From assembly GCF_009711415.1 (NCBI RefSeq), contig NZ_SMLZ01000109.1, forward strand, positions 62,001 to 126,000: DNA of 64,000 nucleotides, in the 5' to 3' direction. The stretch is from Roseibium denhamense. GTDB lineage: Bacteria > Pseudomonadota > Alphaproteobacteria > Rhizobiales > Stappiaceae. Position numbers and translations under genes: made by a program. Shown here piece after piece: positions 26,501-33,762 of the stretch. Under the pieces are notes generated by a model. It was not told the origin of the DNA, ran no database searches, and saw only the letters and a program-made list of their open reading frames with translations. Position 1 is the first letter of the stretch, and the number at the start of each line of letters is the position of its first letter.

Positions 26501-27026
26501 TGTGACATGCAACGCAGCTGTCCTCCATCCGAACGGCCCGCGCACTGCGGAAGACGTTTCCGTCGGCTCTCGCTTCAAGCCGCTGATAGGGTTGGTCGGG
26601 AGCTTCGCTAAGAGCCGCCAGCGCTTCACGTTCGAAGCTGTCAAGTTCACGGTCCTGACGCCATGGCCACGGATGATTGGACAACATCCTGATCCGGCTT
26701 GATGCCCCAAGCGCAGCCAGTTCCTCCTCAAGCCCAAGGGTCATGGACACAGGTGCCGGGATCGTCAGGTCTTTGCCATGATAGTCATGGCTGACCGACA
26801 TGTCGTCTGACAGATAGACCTTGTCGATCACTTCGCGCGAGTAGAACGACCGGGTCGCGGTCAACAGCTCGTTTTGCGCTTGTGCAGCGGCCGAGAGGTC
26901 GGCGGTTCTGGCCTTCTGGCCGAAATCGACCGCGATGACGTAGGCAGAGATGGCGGACGCGCAAATGAAAACCAGGACGAGCCAGAACGTTGCATCCTGA
27001 ATCATGCTTACGATCCGTTGCCGCAT
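23526..27026 (-). CDS. Hybrid histidine kinase with haem-motif (DUF3365) sensor
   Basis: 1166 residues. Membrane helix 1 (about 13-33); a periplasmic DUF3365-type domain with a c-type haem motif CVACH at 171-175 (SCVACHNSHPES); helix 2 (SIDSLIVLLGVAFLAAVALTLV); three PAS domains; HisKA ([16 protein letters not shown]); HATPase (NAVKFTELG, DTGIGIP, GGTGLGLAISK); receiver (CILMDISMPEMDG); and a C-terminal HPt (THALKSVAGTFGA). The architecture suggests a redox or gas-responsive phosphorelay feeding the sigma54 regulator next door. The ATG at 27026 gives the cleanest N-terminus; a longer frame reaches 27098. Confidence 0.92.
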   Translation of the reverse strand: MRQRIVSMIQDATFWLVLVFICASAISAYVIAVDFGQKARTADLSAAAQAQNELLTATRSFYSREVIDKVYLSDDMSVSHDYHGKDLTIPAPVSMTLGLEEELAALGASSRIRMLSNHPWPWRQDRELDSFEREALAALSEAPDQPYQRLEARADGNVFRSARAVRMEDSCVACHNSHPESPKTDWEVGDIRGIQEVILPASALYGGGVTSIDSLIVLLGVAFLAAVALTLVLSSQRQRALTRVHDLADAEREKNAALQAAITRAETGEAQVNAVLETMLDGVVTLSPGGDLLSANPSALRMFGVASFDDLSGKRICDILPEDDANVLPFECCAGPSPELDDDKARFEVTGRRFDGSRYPVELSLSKTVVDGRVTYTAILRDLTEQKAAAAKLLQAETRLVDAIESLPDGFVLYDADDRLVMCNSKYKEFYRRSADLIEVGKTFEEIIRDGAQRGQYQVSGEALEDWVELRMQNHRHPGAPMEQHLDDGRWLRVIESRTSEGGLVGFRVDITELKKREQELVRSQSLLRNVVSASFDGVIVMDGNGTVLDYSPSAEEVFGWKAAEIVGEKMSDYIIPEKYRAMHDAGLEKFLKTGEGPVLGKRIEIEGLHKEGHQIIVELAIRHTKGERGPLFLGYVRDITERKAAEEALRDAKEKAEAANEAKAKFLAMMSHEIRTPMNGVLGILSLLRDTDLDPDQKSYVKTARDSGRSLLELINDILDFSKLEAGRTELETAPFRLKTVVRSIVDLFMPIAQEKGIGMELIYPADVPQVVTSDAGRLRQVLLNLVSNAVKFTELGSIRITVSVDKDDPVRPVFRFSVQDTGIGIPKDRHESLFGDFVTIDSSYTKKQGGTGLGLAISKRISDLMGGEILVESLPGAGSTFHFCVPLELADEQAELPEPEVAMLEEHIPDGLTVLVAEDNATNQIVVSHALQRAGCDIDIANNGKEAVIAAQNRDYDCILMDISMPEMDGLEATRHIQNGHRNTNTPVIALTAYALRGDRERFLAAGMADFLSKPVEKQDLLACIARNVRRHASAFDHAITPATHQELSEARVLLADMPPALQEKLLNQFKADTREKREAARLAAQTHDFTQLERATHALKSVAGTFGATRLTTIAAEINTLVREEKTASALTRVDELISISDDTLADVKALADEMEIGLAPDP

Positions 27027-27135
27027 TGTTCTGTCTCCGGTCTGTGTGTCCTGCGAATTCGAAAGACTCTTGCAGTCTTCACGTTTTAGTCTGGTCATTG
27101 GATGTAAAATTTCGCTTTAAGGAAACAACGGCAAC

Positions 27136-29064
27136 TCAAGGTTTTGACGCGATTGGCAGCGCGGCAGGCCTGAACTCGAAGAACGGATTGCCGTTAAAGA
27201 AAGCCTGCCAGCTGTCGTATTTGTAGGTTTTGTGAAGTGCGCAGACGTCTGTGCATCCGTGAATGCTGAGTATCAGCTGGAAATCCGCGTCCGGATCAAA
27301 GAGGTTTGCATAGGCAAAGACCGTGTCGGCCGACTGCACGCCGGGGACTGGGCCGGAAAACCGTTTCTTGAAGGCCTCAGACGGCACGGATGACCACCCG
27401 CCTGCGGGGAACCAGCGGGGACCGGCCGGTCCTGCACCATCCAGATCACGCGGAGTTGCGGCCCCAAAAGTGAGCAGGAAGTCTTCCCGGCTTTTGAGCG
27501 CGGCAATATGGTCGCCGGTCATCAGATCAGGGAATTCGGCGGCGCTCAGCAGCGATATCCCTGCGTGCCCAGTGTCTTCGAAACGCTCGCCGGCACGTTT
27601 TGACGGGGAGCCATCACGGTCTTCAAAAGCCGCCTTTGGCCAATAGCGGAACAGGGCACCATTCTCATCGGCGCTCCATTCGTCATAAAAGCCTTTCACG
27701 ACGGATCTACCGCGCGCGCTCAAGGCAGGATCGGACAAGTCTTTGAGCAACGCGGCCATGGAAACTTGCCAGTTCCAGGGAGCAATGCTTCCCTTGAACC
27801 TGAAGTCGATATCCTTGTTGATCCGGTAGAGCCCGACGGTTGGATCGAAATCCGGCTCGTATTCATTGGCGAGACAGGCCTGTGTTCCGGCAATTCTGTT
27901 AGCAAGCTCAACCGGGCAGCCTCCACCGAGGGCCTTGCAAGCCTTTGCAAGGCTGTTGGCAATCATCGCCTGATTGATCATCAGGGTCATCCGATCGTTG
28001 TTGTTCGTCGCGTAGATCGTTGAACTCCAACCGCAAGAAGGGTTCTGATTGCTCGTACGGCCGTTGACGCCATCTTGAGCTGCAAGGGTGAGACGCATCG
28101 ACTTGCGGGCAAGAGCAGCAAACACGGAATCTCCGGTCTTCTCAAAAAGGCTAGCGAGGGCGCGAAGCCGATAGCTTTGGTTCCAGCTCTGCAGTCCTTC
28201 CGCATCCGACGAGCAGGCGCGCACCTCACCGGTCTGCGCGGCGAGGAGGCCGTTGACCGCATAGTAGAAATTGATGCCGGAAGGAGACCCGGATACTGTC
28301 AGAACGGCTTCGCCGTCAGGACGGTCTGCGCGCGGAAGCGTCATGAAGTCCGCGGTCTCGCTTGTCATGACAGGCGATTCAATGGACCCTGTCGTAAGGT
28401 CTATCCTGTAGATCCCGGCGGTATCCGTGTCTGCACATTCCATGCGGGCCCAGAGCACATCGCCTCGAACCAACACGCGTTCGGGCACGCAGCCCGCAAA
28501 ATCGAGAAGAACCTCGGGCTCTTTGGAAACAAGGCCGCCTGCCCCGCGTTTATGGCGGATAAGCCGCGCCGGTTCGCCTGGCCGGGTGACCAACAGAAGA
28601 GCTTGGGTCTCGGTAAAGCGCAACAGTTTCGCGAGTGTGCCGCGCTTGAATGTGAGCCGGACCACGCTTTCCTGAAGCAGTTCGGTCTGCTTGTCGCCGG
28701 TTTTCCAGGTGCGCATGTGGACCAATGATCCATCGCGGGCGAGACGAATGGTGCCAAGGCGGGCTCCCTCCTGGGCAGGGCCACCGAGATCCCGGATCAT
28801 GCCATCCACCGAGACGGTCGGTTTGTCATCGCCCGAATTCTTCGCGACAACAAGAAGGTTGGACCCGGCCTTCGATACGGTTTCAAGGCACTGGCCGGTC
28901 ACGCCCTTGCGGGTGACATCTCCGCTCTTCAGGTCGACTTCGAGGCCTTGGGCGGGCAGAACCAGAAGGGCGTTTTGAACCGCACCTTCCGGTGCGGCCC
29001 AAGTTGTCGGTGTTCCGGCACAAAGGGCCGTTGAGAAGGCAAGTGTCAGAAAGAGCGAGCGCAT
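27136..29064 (-). CDS. Periplasmic protein of unknown function in the alg operon
   Basis: 642 residues with a Sec signal peptide (LFLTLAFSTALCAGTPTTWA). The N-terminal half (about 25-290) is beta-rich, with repeated short strands and many DG/GD turns. The C-terminal half (about 290-600) is helical, with tryptophan and glycine-rich loops (SCGWSSTIYATNNNDRMTL, FKGSIAPWNWQVSMAALL, RFEDTGHAGISLLSA), reminiscent of (alpha/alpha) toroid lyases and epimerases. I do not recognise the family, and neither the PL5 motif of AlgL nor the beta-helix of AlgG is seen. It follows algI by 13 bp, so a role in trimming, epimerising or escorting the polymer is plausible but inferred. Confidence 0.7.
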   Translation of the reverse strand: MRSLFLTLAFSTALCAGTPTTWAAPEGAVQNALLVLPAQGLEVDLKSGDVTRKGVTGQCLETVSKAGSNLLVVAKNSGDDKPTVSVDGMIRDLGGPAQEGARLGTIRLARDGSLVHMRTWKTGDKQTELLQESVVRLTFKRGTLAKLLRFTETQALLLVTRPGEPARLIRHKRGAGGLVSKEPEVLLDFAGCVPERVLVRGDVLWARMECADTDTAGIYRIDLTTGSIESPVMTSETADFMTLPRADRPDGEAVLTVSGSPSGINFYYAVNGLLAAQTGEVRACSSDAEGLQSWNQSYRLRALASLFEKTGDSVFAALARKSMRLTLAAQDGVNGRTSNQNPSCGWSSTIYATNNNDRMTLMINQAMIANSLAKACKALGGGCPVELANRIAGTQACLANEYEPDFDPTVGLYRINKDIDFRFKGSIAPWNWQVSMAALLKDLSDPALSARGRSVVKGFYDEWSADENGALFRYWPKAAFEDRDGSPSKRAGERFEDTGHAGISLLSAAEFPDLMTGDHIAALKSREDFLLTFGAATPRDLDGAGPAGPRWFPAGGWSSVPSEAFKKRFSGPVPGVQSADTVFAYANLFDPDADFQLILSIHGCTDVCALHKTYKYDSWQAFFNGNPFFEFRPAALPIASKP

Positions 29065-29077
29065 CAGCTGTCTCCGG

Positions 29078-30586
29078 TCAGAAGTTGAAGTAGATGAACT
29101 CGGTCATTTCTGCGAGCCGATAGGTCTGGATCAGCGCCAGTCCGAACAGGACCGAGACACCGAGGGCCCAGCCTGTGGTCGGCTGCCAGCGCACCGGCAA
29201 GAACCCTTCCGAACGGCGCTGAGCAACCAGCTTCTTCAAGCCAAGCACCGGGTTGTACTTCTCAGTGAACTCGATGGCGTTCGGCAGGAGGAAGACGATA
29301 GCGGCAAGAGCAACCATCATGGCCCAAACCTGCAGGGTGCCGCTCAACGCGCTTTCCCAGAGCTTCGGCTCATAGACGGTCGAGAAGCCGGTCATGCCGT
29401 GGATGATGTTGCTGGCACCGTTAAAGCTCTCTGCGCGGAAGAACACCCAGGCAACGACGACGGCAAGGAGCGTGATGCCACGGCTCAGGAGGTTTCCGAC
29501 CGGGCGCGGCAGTATGTTGGGCACATAGCCATTCTTGGACAGGGCATCCCAGCCATGATTGATCGCAAGATATGCGCCGTGCAGACCGCCCCAGAAGACG
29601 AAGGTCCAGCTCGCCCCGTGCCACAGACCGCCAAGAAGCATGGTGATCATGAGGTTGGCATAGCGGCGGATCGGACCACTGCGGTTGCCCCCCAGCGGGA
29701 TGTAGAGATAGTCCCTAAGGAAGTGCGACAGGGTAATGTGCCAGCGGCGCCAGAAGTCGGAGATGCTGGTTGCCTTGTAGGGCGAGTTGAAGTTAACAGG
29801 CAGACGGATGCCGAACAGCCGGGCCAGGCCGAGCGCCATGTCGCAGTAGCCGGAGAAGTCGAAGTAGAGCTGGAAGGTGTAGGCAAGCGCGCCGATCCAG
29901 GCAGCTTCCAGCGGAACACCATTTGTGGTCTCGGCAAGGGAAAAGACCTGGTTGGCATAGGGTGCGATGCCGTCCGCCAGCACGATTTTCTTGAAGAGGC
30001 CGATGGCAAATAGTGTGCTGCCAACCGCAAGGTTCAGGACGAGCTTGTTGCGGAACACCGGCAGCTTGAACTGCGGAATGGTTTCCTTCTGCATCACAAT
30101 CGGACCAGCGATCAGCTGCGGGAAGAACACCACGAACAGCATGTAACGGCCGAAGTCACACTGGATGATGTCACCCTTGTAGGTGTCGATCAGGAACGAG
30201 ATCTGCTGGAAGGTGAAGAACGAGATCGCCAGAGGCAGGACCAGGTTGAGCATCGGGATATCCGCGCCGGCAATCAGATTCGCGTTACCGATAAAGAAGT
30301 CGGCATATTTGAACACCGCAATCAGAGCGAGATTGAAGACGATGCCCGTGATCAGGATGAACTTGTCGCGGACCTGCCGGAGCACCCGGTGAAAACCGTA
30401 GTTGATCACGACAGAACCCAGGAGAAGGGGCAGATAGACCGGGGTCCACCAGGCGTAGAACACCAGCGAGGCAATGGTGAGCCACCAGATAATGCCGTTT
30501 TCCCAGCCCCAGTGACGGAGCACGAGGTAACCGATGAGGACCGGCGGCAGGAACAGGTAGATGAATTCCAGGGAACTGAAAACCAT
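29078..30586 (-). CDS. algI: MBOAT O-acetyltransferase (AlgI-like)
   Basis: 502-residue polytopic membrane protein with about eleven hydrophobic segments. It carries the MBOAT signature with the conserved histidine: MITMLLGGLWHGASWTFVFWGGLHG, preceded by NFNSPYKATSISDFWRRWHITLSHFLRDYLYIPLGG, which is highly typical of AlgI/DltB-like transferases. AlgI passes acetyl groups across the inner membrane to a periplasmic SGNH enzyme; such a partner (32021-33289) is in the same operon. Start ATG 3 bp after the algK-like stop. Confidence 0.92.
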   Translation of the reverse strand: MVFSSLEFIYLFLPPVLIGYLVLRHWGWENGIIWWLTIASLVFYAWWTPVYLPLLLGSVVINYGFHRVLRQVRDKFILITGIVFNLALIAVFKYADFFIGNANLIAGADIPMLNLVLPLAISFFTFQQISFLIDTYKGDIIQCDFGRYMLFVVFFPQLIAGPIVMQKETIPQFKLPVFRNKLVLNLAVGSTLFAIGLFKKIVLADGIAPYANQVFSLAETTNGVPLEAAWIGALAYTFQLYFDFSGYCDMALGLARLFGIRLPVNFNSPYKATSISDFWRRWHITLSHFLRDYLYIPLGGNRSGPIRRYANLMITMLLGGLWHGASWTFVFWGGLHGAYLAINHGWDALSKNGYVPNILPRPVGNLLSRGITLLAVVVAWVFFRAESFNGASNIIHGMTGFSTVYEPKLWESALSGTLQVWAMMVALAAIVFLLPNAIEFTEKYNPVLGLKKLVAQRRSEGFLPVRWQPTTGWALGVSVLFGLALIQTYRLAEMTEFIYFNF

Positions 30587-30589
30587 AAC

Positions 30590-31816
30590 TCAGCCCTCCT
30601 TGTTGCTGATGTCTTGCGGAGTGGTCCGCAGGAGAATGGTGAGATTTGCTTCGTCGGTTTTCTGAAGCTCTTCGAGCAAAGTGGCGCTGCCCTGGTGGCC
30701 ACGGTCGGCACCTTTCCGGGCAAGTTCGAACGCCTTGGTCCGGTCCTGCTCGACAAGCTTGCCCTTTGCGTAAAGACGGCCAAGCTCTTCCATGGCACCC
30801 GGGTGGCCGGCAGACACTCCGCGCTCCAGCAGCTCGACAGCCGCTTCGGCATCGAGGCCGTGTTTTTCCTTCAGATGCAGACGGGCAAGGCCGGTGAGAG
30901 CACCGCCATGTTCCGCTTTTGCAGCAAGTCGAAGCCATTTCAGCGCTTCCTGAACGGTGTTCTTATCGTCGGAGGTTGCCAGCATCATCAGCGCGAGATC
31001 ATGCATGGCTCCGGCGTCGCCGAGGTCGGCAGAGCGCAGGAACCAGTCGCGGGCAAGCGCCCGGTCCGCTGTCATGAATTCTCCGTCCCGGTAGAGCCGG
31101 CCCAGCGTCTTGGCTGAGCTTGCCGATCCATCGCGGGCTTTCTTTTCAAGACCGGCGATTGCGCGCTCGGCCCAGAACAGAGCTTGTTCCGGGTTGGGCG
31201 TAGAGCCATAGCGGCCGTTCAAAAGGATCCGGGCGTAGTTGATGGTGGACGACGGGTACCCGGCAATCGCAGCTTTCTCGTAATGATGAAAGGCGAGGGT
31301 CAGATCCCGCTCTGTGCCGATGCCACGCTCATAGTGTTTTGCGAGTTGAACGTGCGCTTTCGGGTAATCCCAGCCAAGAGACTTGTGGAACCACTGCAGA
31401 GCGATTTCTGCACACCGTTCGCCGGACGAACGCTGGAACAGCCGTCCCAGCTCATAAGCCGTCTCGCCGCGATAAACGAAGGAGTAGCGCACGGCTTCCA
31501 TGAAGACCAGGCGTGCCTGGTCGAGGTCCGCGTCAACGCCCCAGCCGTTCTTGTAGGCCCGGCCCAGGTGGTAAAGAGCAACCGGATGACCATCGCTGGC
31601 AAGCTGGGTCAGGAGATCGGCGGCAGCTTCCCAACGGCCGACTTTCTGAAGGCCGCGCGCCTGTTTGATCATTTCCTCGATAGTAGGATCGATCCGCTCG
31701 GCCTTTGCTGCCGGGCGAACTGCATCGCCAGAGAGCGCTACAGCGCCGGCCCCACCGATGATCGCGGCGACAAAGGCTGCTTTTAGAATGTTTCGGTTCA
31801 ATGGTTTGCGGGTCAT
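30590..31816 (-). CDS. algK: Sel1-repeat protein (AlgK-like scaffold)
   Basis: 408 residues: an N-terminal hydrophobic segment (ILKAAFVAAIIGGAGAVAL) and then a chain of Sel1/TPR-like repeats (LYHLGRAYKNGWG, AYELGRLFQRSSG, AHVQLAKHYERGIG, SAKTLGRLYRDGEF, AMHDLALMML, ALTGLARLHLKEKHG, AMEELGRLYAKGKL). In Pseudomonas, AlgK is an outer-membrane lipoprotein of this fold that connects the synthase to the AlgE pore. Here no lipobox cysteine is visible, so the protein is either signal-anchored or soluble in the periplasm. It overlaps the small upstream gene by 4 bp. The algK label is by fold and position. Confidence 0.75.
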   Translation of the reverse strand: MTRKPLNRNILKAAFVAAIIGGAGAVALSGDAVRPAAKAERIDPTIEEMIKQARGLQKVGRWEAAADLLTQLASDGHPVALYHLGRAYKNGWGVDADLDQARLVFMEAVRYSFVYRGETAYELGRLFQRSSGERCAEIALQWFHKSLGWDYPKAHVQLAKHYERGIGTERDLTLAFHHYEKAAIAGYPSSTINYARILLNGRYGSTPNPEQALFWAERAIAGLEKKARDGSASSAKTLGRLYRDGEFMTADRALARDWFLRSADLGDAGAMHDLALMMLATSDDKNTVQEALKWLRLAAKAEHGGALTGLARLHLKEKHGLDAEAAVELLERGVSAGHPGAMEELGRLYAKGKLVEQDRTKAFELARKGADRGHQGSATLLEELQKTDEANLTILLRTTPQDISNKEG

Positions 31817-32028
31817 TTGGGCAACTCCATTTCAAAGCTCGGCTGATCCCCTTCGGCCGACATTTGCCGGGCCATGGGCTCAGCATGATCAAACAGCCAA
31901 TCGATGCGGTTTGGTTCCACAGCAGTGGTTCCCGGCATCTCGGTGAAGCTTGAGGCGGCAATGGCGCCAATCACAAAACCGGTTACGCAAATCAGGGCTT
32001 CTTCCAGGGTCTTGTTCGACTTAGCCAT
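31813..32028 (-). CDS. Small single-pass membrane protein in the alg operon
   Basis: 71 residues: a short cytosolic lead (MAKSNKTLEEA), one membrane helix (LICVTGFVIGAIAASSFTEM) and a polar, acidic C-terminal tail presumably in the periplasm. The start overlaps the SGNH gene by 8 bp and the stop overlaps the algK-like gene by 4 bp, so it is translationally wired into the operon and very likely real. No family recognised; position suggests a small bridging or regulatory subunit. Confidence 0.75.
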   Translation of the reverse strand: MAKSNKTLEEALICVTGFVIGAIAASSFTEMPGTTAVEPNRIDWLFDHAEPMARQMSAEGDQPSFEMELPK

Positions 32029-33289
32029 CGATTTGCCTCCAGATTCTGCAGGATGTGCCTTCTATCAGCTGAAGGGTGCCTTCGTTGTGGGTTTGGGTGA
32101 TGTCGTCCGGACGCACCGGGCAAGCGAGATCAGCCCGGCGGTCCATCGCCGTTTTGACGCCTGCCTTATCGCTATCGATCACTTGCAGCAGTTCGCCGAC
32201 GATCTTGCGGGCCGGGTTGGACCCGAAGTGATAGGCGTCTGTGAAATTTTTCAGATCCCGGGTAAAACCCGTGTCGAAATCCATGTCCACGACCGGCGCA
32301 AGATTTGAAAGCCGACCTCGGAATTTGTGGTTTGCGGCAGCAAGTCCGAAGTCATTGATGCGCTGCTGCATCTCGGAGATTGTCGGCGGAATGAAGAAGA
32401 TGAGTTCGACATCGTGTTCGTCGCACCAGGCGGCAATCTCTTCGACCATCGCCCACAGGTCTTCTGATTGTTTGAACCGCCGCCAGTCAGCTGCACCATT
32501 GGTGCCAACCTGCTTGGCGAACAGGGACGGGAGATCCCGGTCAATTGCGATGTCCGGCCAGTAGCGCGCCCAGTGGCCCAGACCGAGCCCCCGACCGTGG
32601 TAAACAGCCGGCAAGATCAATGTGCCATTCGGTGTCTGCAAGATGCACTCGTCGCATAAGGCAGGGTCTAACAGCGCGTCGACGGAAAGAGTTTCAAGAC
32701 CGCTGAGTTCACCGGCCTTTGCTTGCGAAATTGGGGACAGCGAAAGTTTCTCGGCGGCCTCGAAGACTTTCGGGTAGCGGTCCTGCAAAAGCGCCCAACC
32801 GGTCTTGGCCACAAACCAGTTCGTGTAGTAGCCGAACGGATCGTTTGCGAGTGAGATCGCCTCCGGCACGCGGTTCATGCCACCCTTGAACCGGGCATCC
32901 ATGGACCGAAGCGGCAAGCTGACGATCAACGTTTCCAGGTCTGCGTTTTCCTTCAGATACTGGAAGGTGTCGTAGATCTCAAAAACGGTCGCCCCGCCAT
33001 AGGCGAAATTGTAGACATCATTGCGTCCGAGTTCCTGCCAGTATTTGTCTTGAAGCGCGCGCGCACGGCTGTCGCCCAGAACAACCGTCGGTGCCTTGAT
33101 CCGCGGATACTCGATCATCTTGTAAAGCGGATAGTGCGCCTTGACGCTGATTTCCGTTTTGTCGAGCCCAAGATCGATGAACTGGTTGTGGTTGTAGGCG
33201 TCAACGACACCGTTGAACGCAACCGGAGCCAGTGCGAGGCAAGCGGTCAGGGTCAATGCAGCAGTGTAGAGTTTCGGTGTCAGCTTCAT
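32021..33289 (-). CDS. algJ: Periplasmic SGNH acetyltransferase-like protein (AlgJ/AlgX-like)
   Basis: 422 residues with an N-terminal signal sequence or anchor (KLYTAALTLTACLALAPVAFNGVV). The block I motif GDSRA (Ser at residue 74) and a C-terminal block with Asp and His in TDAYHFGSNPAR form the SGNH triad. GGATVFEIYDT and IFFIPPTISEMQQR (here LIFFIPPT) also fit AlgJ/AlgX/DHHW-like O-acetyltransferases. It would transfer acetyl groups delivered by AlgI to the polysaccharide in the periplasm. One SGNH protein here replaces the separate AlgJ and AlgX of Pseudomonas. The ATG at 33289 gives a clean signal peptide; a frame upstream to 33343 exists. Confidence 0.82.
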   Translation of the reverse strand: MKLTPKLYTAALTLTACLALAPVAFNGVVDAYNHNQFIDLGLDKTEISVKAHYPLYKMIEYPRIKAPTVVLGDSRARALQDKYWQELGRNDVYNFAYGGATVFEIYDTFQYLKENADLETLIVSLPLRSMDARFKGGMNRVPEAISLANDPFGYYTNWFVAKTGWALLQDRYPKVFEAAEKLSLSPISQAKAGELSGLETLSVDALLDPALCDECILQTPNGTLILPAVYHGRGLGLGHWARYWPDIAIDRDLPSLFAKQVGTNGAADWRRFKQSEDLWAMVEEIAAWCDEHDVELIFFIPPTISEMQQRINDFGLAAANHKFRGRLSNLAPVVDMDFDTGFTRDLKNFTDAYHFGSNPARKIVGELLQVIDSDKAGVKTAMDRRADLACPVRPDDITQTHNEGTLQLIEGTSCRIWRQIDG

Positions 33290-33762
33290 AGCTGTGGCCC
33301 TCGTTTGATCCAATTGGCTGGATCCTTTCAAGAGCTGGGCCAACTCAGCTTTCGAATTATTATCCCAATTAATTCAAATAGTTGTGATTTTTTTGCATTT
33401 TTGGAAACTGGTAGGACTTAGCAATTGCGTAAGAGCAGTTTTGCAAATTGAAAAGGTCTCTGAGTGTGTTGGAGTCCTGGGTGTCGAACACCCTGTAAGT
33501 GTCACGCCGGACGGAGCGGAGCGAAGTTCCGGGGCCCACTCGCAGTTCTGGATGCCAAAGCCGGAGTTCCCTACCAGTCAATCGGCATCCGCCAGTTATT
33601 GCGCGTCAGGCTCTGCAAATGAGTTGCCGCGGGTCTAACCTCGTTCGCCCGGGGTAACCGCAGTGCCGGGCACAGTTTCTCCAACCTTATTTCTTTCCTT
33701 GGAGAACGGAACATTTCCCGTCCCCCCGAAAACAGTTGCAGTGTCCCGTCACAGTCAGCCAA
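33290..33762. other. Gap inside the alg gene run
   Basis: 473 bp between the alg8 stop and the SGNH gene with no credible gene. It contains an 8-bp inverted repeat ttctccaa/ttggagaa (33677-33684 and 33699-33706), possibly limiting read-through, and a -24/-12 match at 33613-33626. The gap suggests that the run is two transcription units. Confidence 0.5.
33611..33628 (-). promoter_or_regulatory. Weak sigma54 promoter candidate before the algJ-like gene
   Basis: Minus strand CGGCAACTCATTTGCA: GG at 33626-33625 and GC at 33614-33613 are 10 bp apart, with GGCA and TTGCA matching consensus. The upstream T is missing and the leader to the ATG would be over 300 nt, so this is weaker than the algD and alg44 candidates. 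Confidence 0.35.

Noticed and set aside
25008-26702. Plus-strand open frame of 564 codons
   Set aside because: Antisense shadow of the hybrid histidine kinase; low-complexity His/Arg/Gln-rich translation without motifs.
33329-33348. Sigma54-like TTGGCC-CAGCTC-TTGA element on the minus strand close to the algJ-like gene
   Set aside because: The essential -12 GC is GA and the -24 box is imperfect; the match at 33613-33626 has the correct spacing dinucleotides.
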